Notes under the pieces: generated by a model
Databases searched by the model: none
What the model was told of the DNA's origin: nothing
Seen by the model: the letters and a program-made list of their open reading frames with translations, nothing else
Assembly (NCBI GenBank): GCA_900315015.1
Contig: OMXJ01000003.1
Location: 1 to 64,000 of the forward strand
DNA length: 64,000 nt
Reading direction: 5' to 3'
DNA from: an uncultured Eubacteriales bacterium
Lineage (GTDB): Bacteria; Bacillota; Clostridia; Lachnospirales; Lachnospiraceae
Part shown: piece after piece, positions 54,173 to 63,213 of the stretch
Position numbering within the stretch: the first letter of the stretch is position 1
How the letters are laid out: each line of letters begins with the position of its first letter
Translations under genes and position numbers: made by a program

Positions 54173-54213
54173 ACAGCGGACAAATAAGCTTAGCTTATCT
54201 GTCCGCTTTTTAA
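54173..54213 (+). terminator. terminator of rplS
   Basis: Stem AGCGGACA(aataagc) ... (gcttatc)TGTCCGCT, followed by TTTTTAATT. Confidence 0.88.
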
Positions 54214-54230
54214 TTAATTTTGGAGGCTTC

Positions 54231-54821
54231 ATGGAGTTTGAAAGTGAATTTAAAGAAAGAACCAAAAGACAGAAAATAAGAAGGATAGAGCTGAAAGTGA
54301 TCAGCTGGATTTTGGTAATAGCTATTGCCATAGCAGCAGGATATTTCTTTGTTTACTTCTTCTTAGAAAAGGCTAGCGTATATGATTCTTCAATGAATCC
54401 TGCTCTATCGAGCGGAGATAAGCTGCTTATAGAAAAACTCAGCTATAAGATTTCAGACCCGGAGCGCTATGATGTAATAGTATTCAAGCAGGGAAAAGGC
54501 GAGCATGAGTTTACTAATGTAAAAAGAATTATTGGACTTCCCGGGGAAACCGTTAAAATAGTAGATGGAAAAGTCTATATAAATGGAAGTGTGTTAGATG
54601 AGGAAATAAATACCGAATATATAGCGGTGCCAGGTACGGCAGCCGTTAATATACTTCTTGAAGAAAATGAGTATTTTGTATTAGGTGATAATAGAAATGA
54701 AAGTGTAGATTCAAGAAGTGCGGATGTAGGAAATATAGTAAGAGATGACATAATCGGAAAAGCTTTATTTAGATTAAATAATTTCAGCATAGTCAGCTCT
54801 TTGAATAAAAAAAGCGAATAA
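54231..54821 (+). CDS. lepB: signal peptidase I
   Basis: Removes signal peptides from exported proteins on the outer face of the membrane. One N-terminal membrane helix (about 23-45), then catalytic Ser54 in SSMNP and Lys97 in TNVKRIIGLPGE, followed by the box YFVLGDNRNESVDSRS. The 196-residue length and single anchor are Gram-positive type. ATG 54231 follows TTGGAGGCTTC. It precedes rbgA by 26 bp; lepB next to rbgA and rnhB is a common Firmicutes order. Confidence 0.95.
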   Translation: MEFESEFKERTKRQKIRRIELKVISWILVIAIAIAAGYFFVYFFLEKASVYDSSMNPALSSGDKLLIEKLSYKISDPERYDVIVFKQGKGEHEFTNVKRIIGLPGETVKIVDGKVYINGSVLDEEINTEYIAVPGTAAVNILLEENEYFVLGDNRNESVDSRSADVGNIVRDDIIGKALFRLNNFSIVSSLNKKSE

Positions 54822-54847
54822 TCAGTATAATCGAAAAGGAGAAAAAA

Positions 54848-55696
54848 ATGGCATATCAGTGGTTCCCAGGACACATGCAGAAAGCAATTACTCAGATAAA
54901 GGGCATATTAAGCAGCATTGACGTTGTTGTAGAACTAGTAGATGCTAGAATACCCCTATCGAGCAGAAATCCAGAGTTAAATGAAATATTAAAGAATAAG
55001 AAGAGCGTAATAGTTTTAAATAAGGCAGATTTAGCAGATCCAGTAAAGACCAAGGCCTTTATAAAGTACTTTAAGGAAATGGGAATTCCAGCCGTAGCAA
55101 TGGATTCAAAGACAAAGAATAAGCAGGAAATCAAACAGCTCCTTAATAGCGTTAGAGCCCAGGGTGCAGAAAAGGTTGAAAGATTAAAGAAAAAGGGCAT
55201 GCTTAATCCTAAGATTTCAATTCTTATTGCTGGTGTTCCAAATGTTGGAAAATCGACTCTTATAAATAGTCTTTATGGGAAAAAGAGCCTTAAGGTAGGC
55301 AATAAGCCGGGCGTTACTGTAAAGCAGCAGTGGCTTATGATCGATAAGGGAATTGATCTTCTTGATACTCCAGGTATATTTGCCACTAAATTTGATAATA
55401 ATGAGCAGGGAATGCTCTGTGCAGCAATCGGTTCAATAAGTGATGAAATAATAGATAGATATGAATTAGGCGTAGAGCTTGCAGTAAGGATCCATAAGGT
55501 ATATCCAGGAACTTTAGAAAAGAAATACGCAATTGAAGAAAGTGAAGACGGAGCTGCAATGATAAAGAGCATTGCAGATAAGAGAAGAATTCTATTAAAG
55601 GGCGGAGAGCTCGATTTGGAAAAGGCTTCTATCCTGGTAACTGATGATTTCAGAGCAGGCAGATTAGGACTTCTTACACTAGATGTTATAGAATAA
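54848..55696 (+). CDS. rbgA: ribosome biogenesis GTPase RbgA/YlqF
   Basis: Circularly permuted GTPase needed for late 50S assembly. Motif order G4 (VLNKADLAD, near 56-64), G1 (AGVPNVGKST, about 132-141), G3 (DTPG), which is the permuted arrangement. A C-terminal basic/helical domain follows. Starts with MAYQWFPGHMQKA, the signature for this family. 282 residues, ribosome site AAAAGGAG. Confidence 0.96.
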   Translation: MAYQWFPGHMQKAITQIKGILSSIDVVVELVDARIPLSSRNPELNEILKNKKSVIVLNKADLADPVKTKAFIKYFKEMGIPAVAMDSKTKNKQEIKQLLNSVRAQGAEKVERLKKKGMLNPKISILIAGVPNVGKSTLINSLYGKKSLKVGNKPGVTVKQQWLMIDKGIDLLDTPGIFATKFDNNEQGMLCAAIGSISDEIIDRYELGVELAVRIHKVYPGTLEKKYAIEESEDGAAMIKSIADKRRILLKGGELDLEKASILVTDDFRAGRLGLLTLDVIE

Positions 55697-55759
55697 GTAT
55701 TGTTTTTATTTTACAAATCGGCAGCATGGTGTATGAAAAGCAAATAGCGGAGATGGGAT

Positions 55760-56479
55760 ATGCAATATGCAGTATTGACAGGAGCAAGTTCAGGAATAGG
55801 CGAGAGCATATTAAAGGTGCTGCTCCAAAGGGGATATACGGTTTATGCACTTGGACATAAAATAAAGCAGGAAAAGCTAGAGGGCTATTCAGACGAGGAA
55901 AATAGCAGAATAATTGAAATTGAGACAGATCTTTTAGATATTGAAAAATCGATTTCTCTTTTAGAAAAAGCAGAAAATTTCAAAGAGATAAGCCTTCTTG
56001 TAAATAATGCCGGAGTAGGCTATTTTGGTCCGCACGAGGAAATAAGCGTAAAGCATATAAGAGAAATGTGCACTGTAAATCTAGAGCTTCCTTTAGCCCT
56101 TACAGCAAGACTTTTGAGGGTGCTAAAGGCTAATAAAGGAAATATAATTAATATTTCCTCAGAAAGTGCGCTAGAAGCAGCGCCGCATGGCTGTGCTTAT
56201 TCAGCAACCAAGGCTGCAATGGCGCAGTTTTCAAAAAGTCTTTTTGCAGAATGCAGAAAATATGAGGTAGGAGTATGTGTGCTCCACCCGGAAATGACAA
56301 AGACAAATTTTTATAGAAATGCAGATTTTGAAACCGACGAAGATGAAGAGACCTATTTACTTCCAGAGGATGTAGCAAAAGCGGTGGAATTTGTTTTAGA
56401 TGCAAGGAAAGGCGCTGTGGTGAGAGAACTTACAATAATGCCTCAAAAGCATAAGATCAAAAGAAAGAACAGGAGTTAA
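55760..56479 (+). CDS. short-chain dehydrogenase/reductase
   Basis: Classical SDR with NAD(P)-binding TGASSGIGES (7-16), LVNNAGVGYFG, catalytic Ser in NISSESALEAAPHG and YSATKAA (Tyr-x3-Lys). 239 residues, no membrane segment. Substrate cannot be inferred. The Glu/Asp-rich loop and short C-terminus resemble the YdfG/YvaG-type clade of general oxidoreductases. It is followed 2 bp later by rnhB. Confidence 0.9.
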   Translation: MQYAVLTGASSGIGESILKVLLQRGYTVYALGHKIKQEKLEGYSDEENSRIIEIETDLLDIEKSISLLEKAENFKEISLLVNNAGVGYFGPHEEISVKHIREMCTVNLELPLALTARLLRVLKANKGNIINISSESALEAAPHGCAYSATKAAMAQFSKSLFAECRKYEVGVCVLHPEMTKTNFYRNADFETDEDEETYLLPEDVAKAVEFVLDARKGAVVRELTIMPQKHKIKRKNRS

Positions 56480-56481
56480 TA

Positions 56482-57264
56482 ATGCCACGTTTAACTAAAG
56501 AAGAGGAAATTGCTAGAATAAAGGGAATTAAGGAGTATGAAAGAAGCTTCTTAGAAGGAAAAGATGGAAATATAGCTGGAGTAGATGAAGTAGGAAGAGG
56601 ACCTTTCGCAGGCCCTGTGGTTACCTGCGCCGCAATTTTTCCAAAGGAAAGTGAGCTTCTTTATGTAAATGATTCCAAAAAACTCTCAGAGAAAAAGCGT
56701 GCAGAGCTTTACCCAAAGCTCATAGAGAATGCATTATCAATAGGAATAGGCGTTGTCGGACCTGATAGAATAGATGAAATAAATATAAGAGAGGCAACCT
56801 TTGAGGCAATGAAATCAGCCATAAGAATGCTATATGACAAGGATGAAAAATGCGCTCTTAAAAAGGATAAGGATGCTGCAGTTTATGAATATAAGGGAAG
56901 CGTAATCAGGGTGTGTAATCCAGAGATAGTTAAACTTCTTGAAAAGGTAGAAAAGGATTATGTAAAGCCAGATCTCCTTCTTGCAGACGGTTTTACAATA
57001 CCTGAGCTATCAATAAAGCAGGCATCAATGGCGAAGGGTGATGCAAAATGCTATACCATTGCAGGAGCCTCTATTATAGCCAAGGTCACAAGAGATTTGA
57101 TGATGGATGAATATGATAAGCTCTATCCTGAATTTGGTTTTATATCAAATAAGGGGTATGGTACAAAGGCACATATTGAAGCCATAGAGGAGTATGGCAT
57201 ACTTCCTATTCACAGAATGAGTTTTCTTAAAAACATAAAAAACAGAGAAGAATATAATAAGTAG
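56482..57264 (+). CDS. rnhB: ribonuclease HII
   Basis: Removes RNA from RNA-DNA hybrids and single ribonucleotides. Catalytic acidic residues lie in IAGVDEVGRGPFAGPVV (Asp-Glu), and DLLLADGF, and ISGA-like AGASIIAKVTRD. The length of 260 and the insert KDEKCALKKDKDAAVYEYKGSVIR (about 113-140) are unusual: typical RNase HII is near 200-220 residues. ATG follows GGAGTTAATA and nearly abuts the SDR gene. Confidence 0.94.
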   Translation: MPRLTKEEEIARIKGIKEYERSFLEGKDGNIAGVDEVGRGPFAGPVVTCAAIFPKESELLYVNDSKKLSEKKRAELYPKLIENALSIGIGVVGPDRIDEINIREATFEAMKSAIRMLYDKDEKCALKKDKDAAVYEYKGSVIRVCNPEIVKLLEKVEKDYVKPDLLLADGFTIPELSIKQASMAKGDAKCYTIAGASIIAKVTRDLMMDEYDKLYPEFGFISNKGYGTKAHIEAIEEYGILPIHRMSFLKNIKNREEYNK

Positions 57265-57335
57265 AATAAAAGCAGTAGAGTAAAAGCAGTAGAATAAAAA
57301 GAAGTGGAATAAAAAGCAGAATAAAGTAAAATAAT
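57260..57335 (+). repeat. 14-bp tandem repeat beginning on the rnhB stop codon
   Basis: Four to five diverged copies of AGTAGAATAAAAGC (57260-57273, 57274-57287, 57288-57301, 57302-57316 ...). The first copy contains the TAG stop of rnhB. Later copies lead up to the yraN ribosome site. Confidence 0.88.
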
Positions 57336-57355
57336 AGTAGTAACGGGGATGCATT

Positions 57356-57700
57356 TTGAATAAAAGACAGCTTGGGACGCAAAAGGAAACCGTAGCAGCA
57401 GCCTATCTTGAAAAGGAGGGCTATGAAATAGTTGAAAGAAACTATTATACCAGGCACGGCGAAATAGATATAATTGCAAAGGAAGAAGACTATCTTGTAT
57501 TTGTAGAGGTAAAGTACAGATCGGACGAAGATTATGGAACTCCTGCACAGAATATAAATAAGGCAAAGATAAAGCATTTAGAATATAGTGCAAGAGCGTA
57601 TCTGTATTTAAAGGGATACCCGGATAATACGCCGGTAAGATTTGATGTGGTGGAAATACTTGGAAGTGAAATAAACCTCATCAGAAATGCCTTTTATTAA
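57356..57700 (+). CDS. YraN/UPF0102 endonuclease-like protein
   Basis: 114-residue member of UPF0102 with the PD-(D/E)XK-like core ERNYYTRHGEIDIIAKEEDYLVFVEVKYRSDEDYG. TTG at 57356 is used; ribosome site GGGGATG is 8 bases upstream and the protein then begins NKRQLGTQKETVAAAYLEKEGYEI, as family members do. Roles in DNA processing are suggested but unproven. It follows rnhB after the tandem repeat, an arrangement conserved in many Firmicutes. Confidence 0.9.
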   Translation: MNKRQLGTQKETVAAAYLEKEGYEIVERNYYTRHGEIDIIAKEEDYLVFVEVKYRSDEDYGTPAQNINKAKIKHLEYSARAYLYLKGYPDNTPVRFDVVEILGSEINLIRNAFY

Positions 57701-57938
57701 TGAGTGAGCCTTGAAATGTCAGTTAAAAAGCTTTGAAAACCATAAAGGTAAAGTGAAAAAGATTGAAAAATCTGAAGATAAAGCGAAATAGCCTAAAAAA
57801 ACTTGAAGGTAAAGAGAAAAAGCCTTGAATTAAAGGCTAAAAACGAACTAAACTTTACAAATGGCGCACTTTGTGATATAATGTTTTAGTTAATCGTATT
57901 GTGCGTAAATGAAGGCTTTTTACAAGTCAGAAAAGTAA
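57701..57938. other. non-coding gap with A-rich degenerate repeats before pgeF
   Basis: Contains about five loose copies of an AAGGTAAAG(T/A)GAAAAAG-type unit (57745-57830) and the pgeF promoter. No gene seen. Confidence 0.5.
57854..57882 (+). promoter_or_regulatory. promoter of pgeF
   Basis: TTTACA (57854-57859) and TGATATAAT (TATAAT at 57877-57882) with 17-bp spacing. Confidence 0.8.
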
Positions 57939-57953
57939 ATGGAACGGGTAAAG

Positions 57954-58817
57954 ATGATAAATTTAACGAGTGAAGCATATTTGGAAAATGAAACTAAGGT
58001 TCCTGTAATCAAATTTAGAAAATTTGATGGGATAAAGGAAATAAGCTGCGGATTTTCGACCAGGCTAGGCGGTGTCAGCTCTGGAATATATGAATCCCTT
58101 AATTTAGGCTTTAACCGCGGAGATGACAGGGGGCTTGTAATGGAAAATTATAGGCGTCTTGGAGAGGTACTTTTCTTTGATGAAAAAAAGCTTGTATTTC
58201 CAGACCAGACTCATAAAGCAAATGTCAGAAGAGTTACTAAAGAAAACTGCGGAGCAGGAATAATGCGTGATAAAGACTGCAGTGAAATCGATGCACAGAT
58301 CACAAATGAAAAGGATGTTCCGATTATAGTATTTGCATCAGACTGCGTACCTATCTTTCTCTATGATCAGAAAAAGAAGGCGGTAGCAGGAATTCATGCA
58401 GGCTGGAGAGGCACTGTAGCTCAGATTCCTGTTAATACAGTAGAGGCAATGCAAAAGGAATTTGGAAGCAATCCTGAAGACATAATAGCAGTAATAGGCC
58501 CATCAGCAGGTAAGGAATGCTATGAGGTGGACGGAAATGTTGCAGATGAATTTATAAAGGTATTTGGAGAAGAGGTAGTCTCTCCAAAGGAAAATGGAAA
58601 ATATTTAGTAGATATGTGGGCTTCCAACAGGCTATCTCTTAAAAAAACCGGTTTAAAGGATGAAAATATATCAATATCTGGAATATGCACCATCTGCAGT
58701 AAGGTCCCTAAATTACATTTGGAAATTGCTGAAAAGGAAAATAAGCCGCTTCTTTTTTCGCACCGTCAAACTCATGGCCAAAGAGGAAGCAATGCAGGAA
58801 TAATTGTCCTAAGGTAA
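57954..58817 (+). CDS. pgeF: purine nucleoside phosphorylase/laccase-domain protein PgeF
   Basis: YfiH/PgeF family, described both as polyphenol oxidase and as a peptidoglycan-editing enzyme that removes wrong L-Ser incorporation. Conserved CGFSTRLGGVSSGIYESLNLG, the metal-binding block DQTHKANV, FASDCVPIFLYDQKKKAVAGIHAGWRGTV and IGPSAGKECYEVDGNV are clear. The start is unsure: ATG 57939 lacks a site; ATG 57954 has a weak GGAACGGG. 287 residues. No close operon partner on the left; a PDZ/DUF512 gene follows after 122 bp. Confidence 0.88.
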   Translation: MINLTSEAYLENETKVPVIKFRKFDGIKEISCGFSTRLGGVSSGIYESLNLGFNRGDDRGLVMENYRRLGEVLFFDEKKLVFPDQTHKANVRRVTKENCGAGIMRDKDCSEIDAQITNEKDVPIIVFASDCVPIFLYDQKKKAVAGIHAGWRGTVAQIPVNTVEAMQKEFGSNPEDIIAVIGPSAGKECYEVDGNVADEFIKVFGEEVVSPKENGKYLVDMWASNRLSLKKTGLKDENISISGICTICSKVPKLHLEIAEKENKPLLFSHRQTHGQRGSNAGIIVLR

Positions 58818-58939
58818 ATGGAAGTTTTAGTAGTATGAAGTTTAAGAGCAGATTATTTTGATGAAAGAGATGCCTTAATTGATCTTTAAAGGCGATTAGG
58901 TACTTATGGATAATCTACGGTTAAATATAAAGGTATGAT

Positions 58940-60481
58940 ATGAAAGCTAATGAGGGACATATTATAAGCTATGTAGAGCCAGGTTCAATAGCAGATCAGC
59001 TGGAAATTGAAGAGGGCGATGAGCTTATTAGAATTAACGGAAAAAAATACAAGGATATATTCGATTATAGATATCTGATAAAAGAAGAAGAATTAGTTCT
59101 TTTAGTAAAAAAGAAGAATGGTGAGGAATGGGAGCTAGAGGTAGAAAAGTATCCAGAGGATGACCTTGGAATTACCTTCAAGGAAGGTCTTATGGATAAA
59201 TATTCGCGCTGCAGCAATGCGTGCGTGTTCTGCTTCATAGATCAGAATGCCCCGGGAATGCGTGATACCCTATATTTTAAGGATGATGATGCGAGACTTT
59301 CTTTCCTTCAGGGAAATTACATAACGATGACCAATTTATCGGATGAGGATGTAAGGAGAATTTTATTTTATAAGCTCTCCCCGATAAATATTTCAATCCA
59401 GACCATGAATAAGCAGCTCAGAGTGAAAATGCTTCATAATCGTTTCGCGGGAGATGCTCTAGATAAAATAAAGATATTTAATGATGCGGGCATTAAGATG
59501 AACGGACAGGTAGTTCTATGCCCTGATTTAAATGATAAAGAAGAGCTTGATTATACCATAACAGAGCTTGAAAAGTACATGCCGAACTTCCAATCATTAT
59601 CAATAGTGCCGGTAGGTCTTTCAAGATTTAGAAAGAATCTTTATAGAATGCGCCCCTTTACAAAAGAGGAGCTAAGAAATACCATAGCTCAGGTAGAAAA
59701 ATATCAGGAGAGATTTTTAAAGCAGTTCGGAACCAGATTTGTATTTTTAAGTGATGAATTCTATATAAATGCAGAAATGCCAATGCCGACAGCCGATTAC
59801 TATGAAGGCTATAGCCAGATAGAAAATGGCATAGGCATAGTTACCTCTTTCCATGATGAATTTGAAAATGGTTTAAAAGATTTAGAGGAAGATTTAGAGA
59901 AAGAAGAGAGGGAAGAAGAGAGTAAAGAAGAGCAAAAGACTAAAAGAGGGACTATAGTTCTATCAGGAACTCTTGCAGCCCCTTGTAATCTGAAACTCAT
60001 AGAAGATTATAGGAAAATCAAAAAGCATCAAAGAGTTACTTTGGTTCCTATATTGAATGATTTTTATGGTCATAAAATAAATGTTACAGGCCTTATAACA
60101 GCTCAGGATATAATAAATCAGCTGATTATCTTTAAAAGAAAGATAGCAGCAGGAGAAATTAAGGAATTTCCAAGTATCTGGCAGGCAAAGCAGGAAGAGC
60201 TTGAGGAGACTCCGATATATGTGGACGGACTTCTTAGAGATGAGCCAGGAGTCGGAGATAGAGCAAAGTGGATCTTAGAGGATCTGATAAAGCAGTACGG
60301 AGAGGTAGCAAAGGATGAGGTGACAGATGTCATCGTTCCTAGTGTTTCCCTTAGAGAGGGAAAGGATACCTTCTTAGACGATCTTACCATATATGACATA
60401 GAAGAAGCAATTCATGTGAAGGTACACGTATGCGAAAGTGATGGAAATAGCATGGTAGAGCTTTTAAAGGAGCTAGAGTAA
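58940..60481 (+). CDS. PDZ and DUF512 radical-SAM-like iron-sulfur protein
   Basis: N-terminal PDZ-like domain (1-65: ISYVEPGSIADQLEIEEGDELIRING) then a radical-SAM-like domain with C91-x3-C95-x2-C98 (RCSNACVFCFIDQ) and a DUF512 C-terminal domain (SFHDEFENG ... LVPILNDFYG). The family is described as a putative iron-sulfur protein and is widespread in clostridia and cyanobacteria, without a proven reaction. An acidic insert near 315-335 (EEDLEKEEREEESKEEQK) is unusual. Ribosome site AAAGGTATG precedes the ATG. The stop is the first of ten 12-bp repeats. Confidence 0.87.
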   Translation: MKANEGHIISYVEPGSIADQLEIEEGDELIRINGKKYKDIFDYRYLIKEEELVLLVKKKNGEEWELEVEKYPEDDLGITFKEGLMDKYSRCSNACVFCFIDQNAPGMRDTLYFKDDDARLSFLQGNYITMTNLSDEDVRRILFYKLSPINISIQTMNKQLRVKMLHNRFAGDALDKIKIFNDAGIKMNGQVVLCPDLNDKEELDYTITELEKYMPNFQSLSIVPVGLSRFRKNLYRMRPFTKEELRNTIAQVEKYQERFLKQFGTRFVFLSDEFYINAEMPMPTADYYEGYSQIENGIGIVTSFHDEFENGLKDLEEDLEKEEREEESKEEQKTKRGTIVLSGTLAAPCNLKLIEDYRKIKKHQRVTLVPILNDFYGHKINVTGLITAQDIINQLIIFKRKIAAGEIKEFPSIWQAKQEELEETPIYVDGLLRDEPGVGDRAKWILEDLIKQYGEVAKDEVTDVIVPSVSLREGKDTFLDDLTIYDIEEAIHVKVHVCESDGNSMVELLKELE

Positions 60482-60589
60482 GAGCTGGGGTAAGAACTAG
60501 AGTAAGAACTAGAGTAAGTGCTAGGGGAAGAACTAGAGTAAGAACTAGGATAAGAACTAGGGTAAGAACTAGAGTAAGAGCTAGAGTAA
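60470..60589 (+). repeat. ten tandem 12-bp copies including the DUF512 stop codon
   Basis: Unit GAACTAGAGTAA with small changes: 60470, 60482, 60494, 60506, 60518, 60530, 60542, 60554, 60566 and 60578. The first copy is the last three codons and the TAA stop of the DUF512 gene. Because the unit is a multiple of three, nine of the ten units carry a TAA stop in the gene's own frame (60518 has GAA instead). Confidence 0.98.
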
Positions 60590-60642
60590 TTAGAAAAAAA
60601 AGAGAATGATTTGAGTAGAGAATAAAAAGGATAGGTAATAAA

Positions 60643-61995
60643 ATGAGAGATTATGTAGTAGCAATAGTAGGTAGACCGAATGTAGGTAAGTCGACCTTGT
60701 TCAATGCGCTTGCAGGAGAGAGGATTTCAATTGTTGACGATAAGCCGGGCGTAACCCGTGATAGAATTTATGCAAAGGTCACATGGCTTAATAACACCTA
60801 TACACTTATTGATACAGGCGGAATTGAGCCGACCAGCAATGACATGATGCTCACCTATATGCGTGAGCAGGCGCAGATTGCCATAGATACAGCAGATGTA
60901 ATTGTATTTGTAGTAGACGTAAGAACAGGACTTACAGATTCAGATAGTGATGTAGCTGAAATACTTAGACGTTCAGGAAAGCCTATCGTACTTTGCGTAA
61001 ATAAGGTAGATAATTTCCAGAGATTTGAAAATGACATCTATGAATTCTATAATCTTGGAATGGGAGATCCTATCGGCGTTTCAGCAGCTTCAAAGCTAGG
61101 TTTTGGAGACCTTCTTGATGCTGTCAGCGAGAACTGTGCAAATCTTGCTGGAGATGCCTTCGAAGAGGAAGAGGATACTACTCCTAAGATTGCCATTGTT
61201 GGAAAGCCTAATGTAGGAAAGTCTTCTATCATCAATAAGCTCTGTGGAGAAAATAGAGTTATCGTATCAAATATAGCAGGAACCACCAGAGATGCCATCG
61301 ATACAAGGGTAAAGCATCATGGAAAGGATTATATTTTCATAGATACGGCAGGACTTCGCAGAAAGTCAAAGATAAAGGAGGATATCGAGAGATATTCTAT
61401 TATCAGAACTGTAGCAGCTGTAGAAAGATGTGATGTATGCGTACTTGTAATAGACGGTAAAGAGGGCATATCAGAACAGGATGCAAAGATAGCCGGAATA
61501 GCTCATGATTCAGGTAAGGGAATTATAATAGCTGTAAATAAATGGGATATTGTTGAGGATAAGGATGCATATACCATAAATAGAGTAAAGGATGAGGTAA
61601 GGGATATTCTTTCCTTCATTCCATATGCTGAGATAATGTTCATATCAGCACAGACAGGACAGCGCCTCATAAAGCTCTATGACGAGGTAGATGATGTGCT
61701 TGCAGCATCAAGTCTTAGAATTCAGACCGGTATGCTTAACACAGTGCTTAATGATGCTATGGTAAAGCAGCAGCCACCAACTGATAAGGGTAAGAGATTA
61801 AAGATTTATTATATGACTCAGGTTTCCATCAAGCCGCCTACATTTGTAATCTTTGTAAATGATAAGCAGCTTATGCATTTCTCATATACAAGATATATTG
61901 AGAATCAGCTACGTGAGACCTTTGGATTTAAGGGAACTGCACTTCATTTTATAATCAGGGAAAGAAGTGATAAGGAAAATCCATTTTCTAAATAA
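60643..61995 (+). CDS. der: ribosome assembly GTPase Der (EngA)
   Basis: Double-GTPase for 50S maturation. Two G domains in tandem: G1 VGRPNVGKST (about 9-18) with DTGGIEP and NKVDN, and G1 VGKPNVGKSS (about 186-195) with DTAGLRRKSK and NKWDIVED, then a C-terminal KH-like domain (KIYYMTQVSIKPPTFVIFVNDK...RYIENQLRETFGFKGTA). 450 residues. Ribosome site GGATAGGTAATAAA is weak. It follows the tandem-repeat region and precedes plsY by 40 bp. Confidence 0.97.
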   Translation: MRDYVVAIVGRPNVGKSTLFNALAGERISIVDDKPGVTRDRIYAKVTWLNNTYTLIDTGGIEPTSNDMMLTYMREQAQIAIDTADVIVFVVDVRTGLTDSDSDVAEILRRSGKPIVLCVNKVDNFQRFENDIYEFYNLGMGDPIGVSAASKLGFGDLLDAVSENCANLAGDAFEEEEDTTPKIAIVGKPNVGKSSIINKLCGENRVIVSNIAGTTRDAIDTRVKHHGKDYIFIDTAGLRRKSKIKEDIERYSIIRTVAAVERCDVCVLVIDGKEGISEQDAKIAGIAHDSGKGIIIAVNKWDIVEDKDAYTINRVKDEVRDILSFIPYAEIMFISAQTGQRLIKLYDEVDDVLAASSLRIQTGMLNTVLNDAMVKQQPPTDKGKRLKIYYMTQVSIKPPTFVIFVNDKQLMHFSYTRYIENQLRETFGFKGTALHFIIRERSDKENPFSK

Positions 61996-62035
61996 TATAG
62001 ATTAAAAAAATATTAATACGACAAGAGGCGAAATT

Positions 62036-62686
62036 ATGGCTTGGAGAATTATTTTATTATTAGTAATCGGCTATTTTTGTGGAAGCATTCCAACAGGATA
62101 TCTGATTGGAAAGATTAAGAATACTGATGTCAGAAATTATGGTAGTGGTAATGTAGGTGCGACAAATACCATGCGTACCCTTGGCTTTAAGGCGGGAGTT
62201 ATAACCTTCCTTATTGATTTCTTCAAGTCGTTTATTCCGGTATTTATTGTACAGCATGTAATTTATAAGGGCTCTGATGAAGCACTATTATTTGGAATGA
62301 TTATGGGTCTTGGCTGCGTAATAGGACATAATTATACCTGCTGGCTTAAATTCCACGGAGGAAAAGGCATTTCTACTACAGGCGGAATGATCGGAGCAAT
62401 AAGACCGATATTGATACCTGTGTTCCTTCTTATCTTTTTCGGAACACTAGCAATTACAAAGTATGTTTCTTTCTCAAGCCTTGTGCTTATTACTTCCTTT
62501 GTGGTATATATCGGCATATCACAAAGAAACAGCAAGCACTTTGTGCTTATCCTCATAATGGCACTTGTATTCGCTGCACTTGCATTTTTTAAGCATAGGG
62601 AGAATATAAAGAGGCTTTTAAATGGAAATGAGAAGAAAATAGGCAAAGAAATGATTCATGGCAGCAAGGATCCAAAGTCTAAGTAA
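62036..62686 (+). CDS. plsY: acyl-phosphate glycerol-3-phosphate acyltransferase PlsY
   Basis: Integral membrane enzyme for the first acylation in phospholipid synthesis. About five helices; the family signatures SIPTGYLIGK, GSGNVGATNTMRTLGFKAG, and HNYTCWLKFHGGKGISTTGG are present. The last 30 residues are charged (HRENIKRLLNGNEKKIGKEMIHGS). Adjacent to der, as in many Firmicutes. Ribosome site AGAGGCGAAATT. Confidence 0.95.
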   Translation: MAWRIILLLVIGYFCGSIPTGYLIGKIKNTDVRNYGSGNVGATNTMRTLGFKAGVITFLIDFFKSFIPVFIVQHVIYKGSDEALLFGMIMGLGCVIGHNYTCWLKFHGGKGISTTGGMIGAIRPILIPVFLLIFFGTLAITKYVSFSSLVLITSFVVYIGISQRNSKHFVLILIMALVFAALAFFKHRENIKRLLNGNEKKIGKEMIHGSKDPKSK

Positions 62687-62727
62687 TTCGATTTTATTTA
62701 AATTCGTGGTCATGGAAAGGTGGAAAT

Positions 62728-63213
62728 ATGAAGTGTCCTTATTGCGGTGCTGATAATAATACAGTAGTTGATTCAAGAGCCTTTGATTCTAATTCAGGAA
62801 TCCGTAGAAGAAGAGAGTGCTTAAATTGCGGCAAGAGGTTTACGACCTTCGAAAAGGCCGAGCCTATGTCTCTTTATATTGTTAAAAAGAATAAAGGCAG
62901 AGAGCCTTTTAATAAAGAAAAGGTCAAGAGAGGAATAATGAATTCCTGTAGAAAGCGCCCGGTTTCTACCATGACTATCGATAAAATGGTAGATGAGATT
63001 GAAGCAGAGCTTCTTTCAATGGGTGAAAAGGAAGTTCCATCATCAAAAATAGGCGAGCTTATAATGGATAAGCTGCGTGATACTGATGATGTAGCTTATG
63101 TTAGATTTGCATCCGTATATCATGAATTTGATGATGTAGAGACCTTTATAACTGAAATCAGAAAGATGAAGAAGAGAAAAGGTACTCAGTCTAATGGTGA
63201 TGAGCAGCAATAG
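62728..63213 (+). CDS. nrdR: transcriptional regulator NrdR
   Basis: Represses ribonucleotide-reductase genes depending on dATP/ATP. An N-terminal zinc ribbon (C3, C6, C31, C34), with RRRRECLNCGKRFTTFE, and an ATP-cone domain (about 50-140: IVKKNKGREPFNKEKVKRGIMNSCRKRPVS) are complete. 161 residues, ATG following GGAAAGGTGGAAAT. NrdR boxes are not visible in the window; nrd genes must lie elsewhere. Confidence 0.96.
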   Translation: MKCPYCGADNNTVVDSRAFDSNSGIRRRRECLNCGKRFTTFEKAEPMSLYIVKKNKGREPFNKEKVKRGIMNSCRKRPVSTMTIDKMVDEIEAELLSMGEKEVPSSKIGELIMDKLRDTDDVAYVRFASVYHEFDDVETFITEIRKMKKRKGTQSNGDEQQ

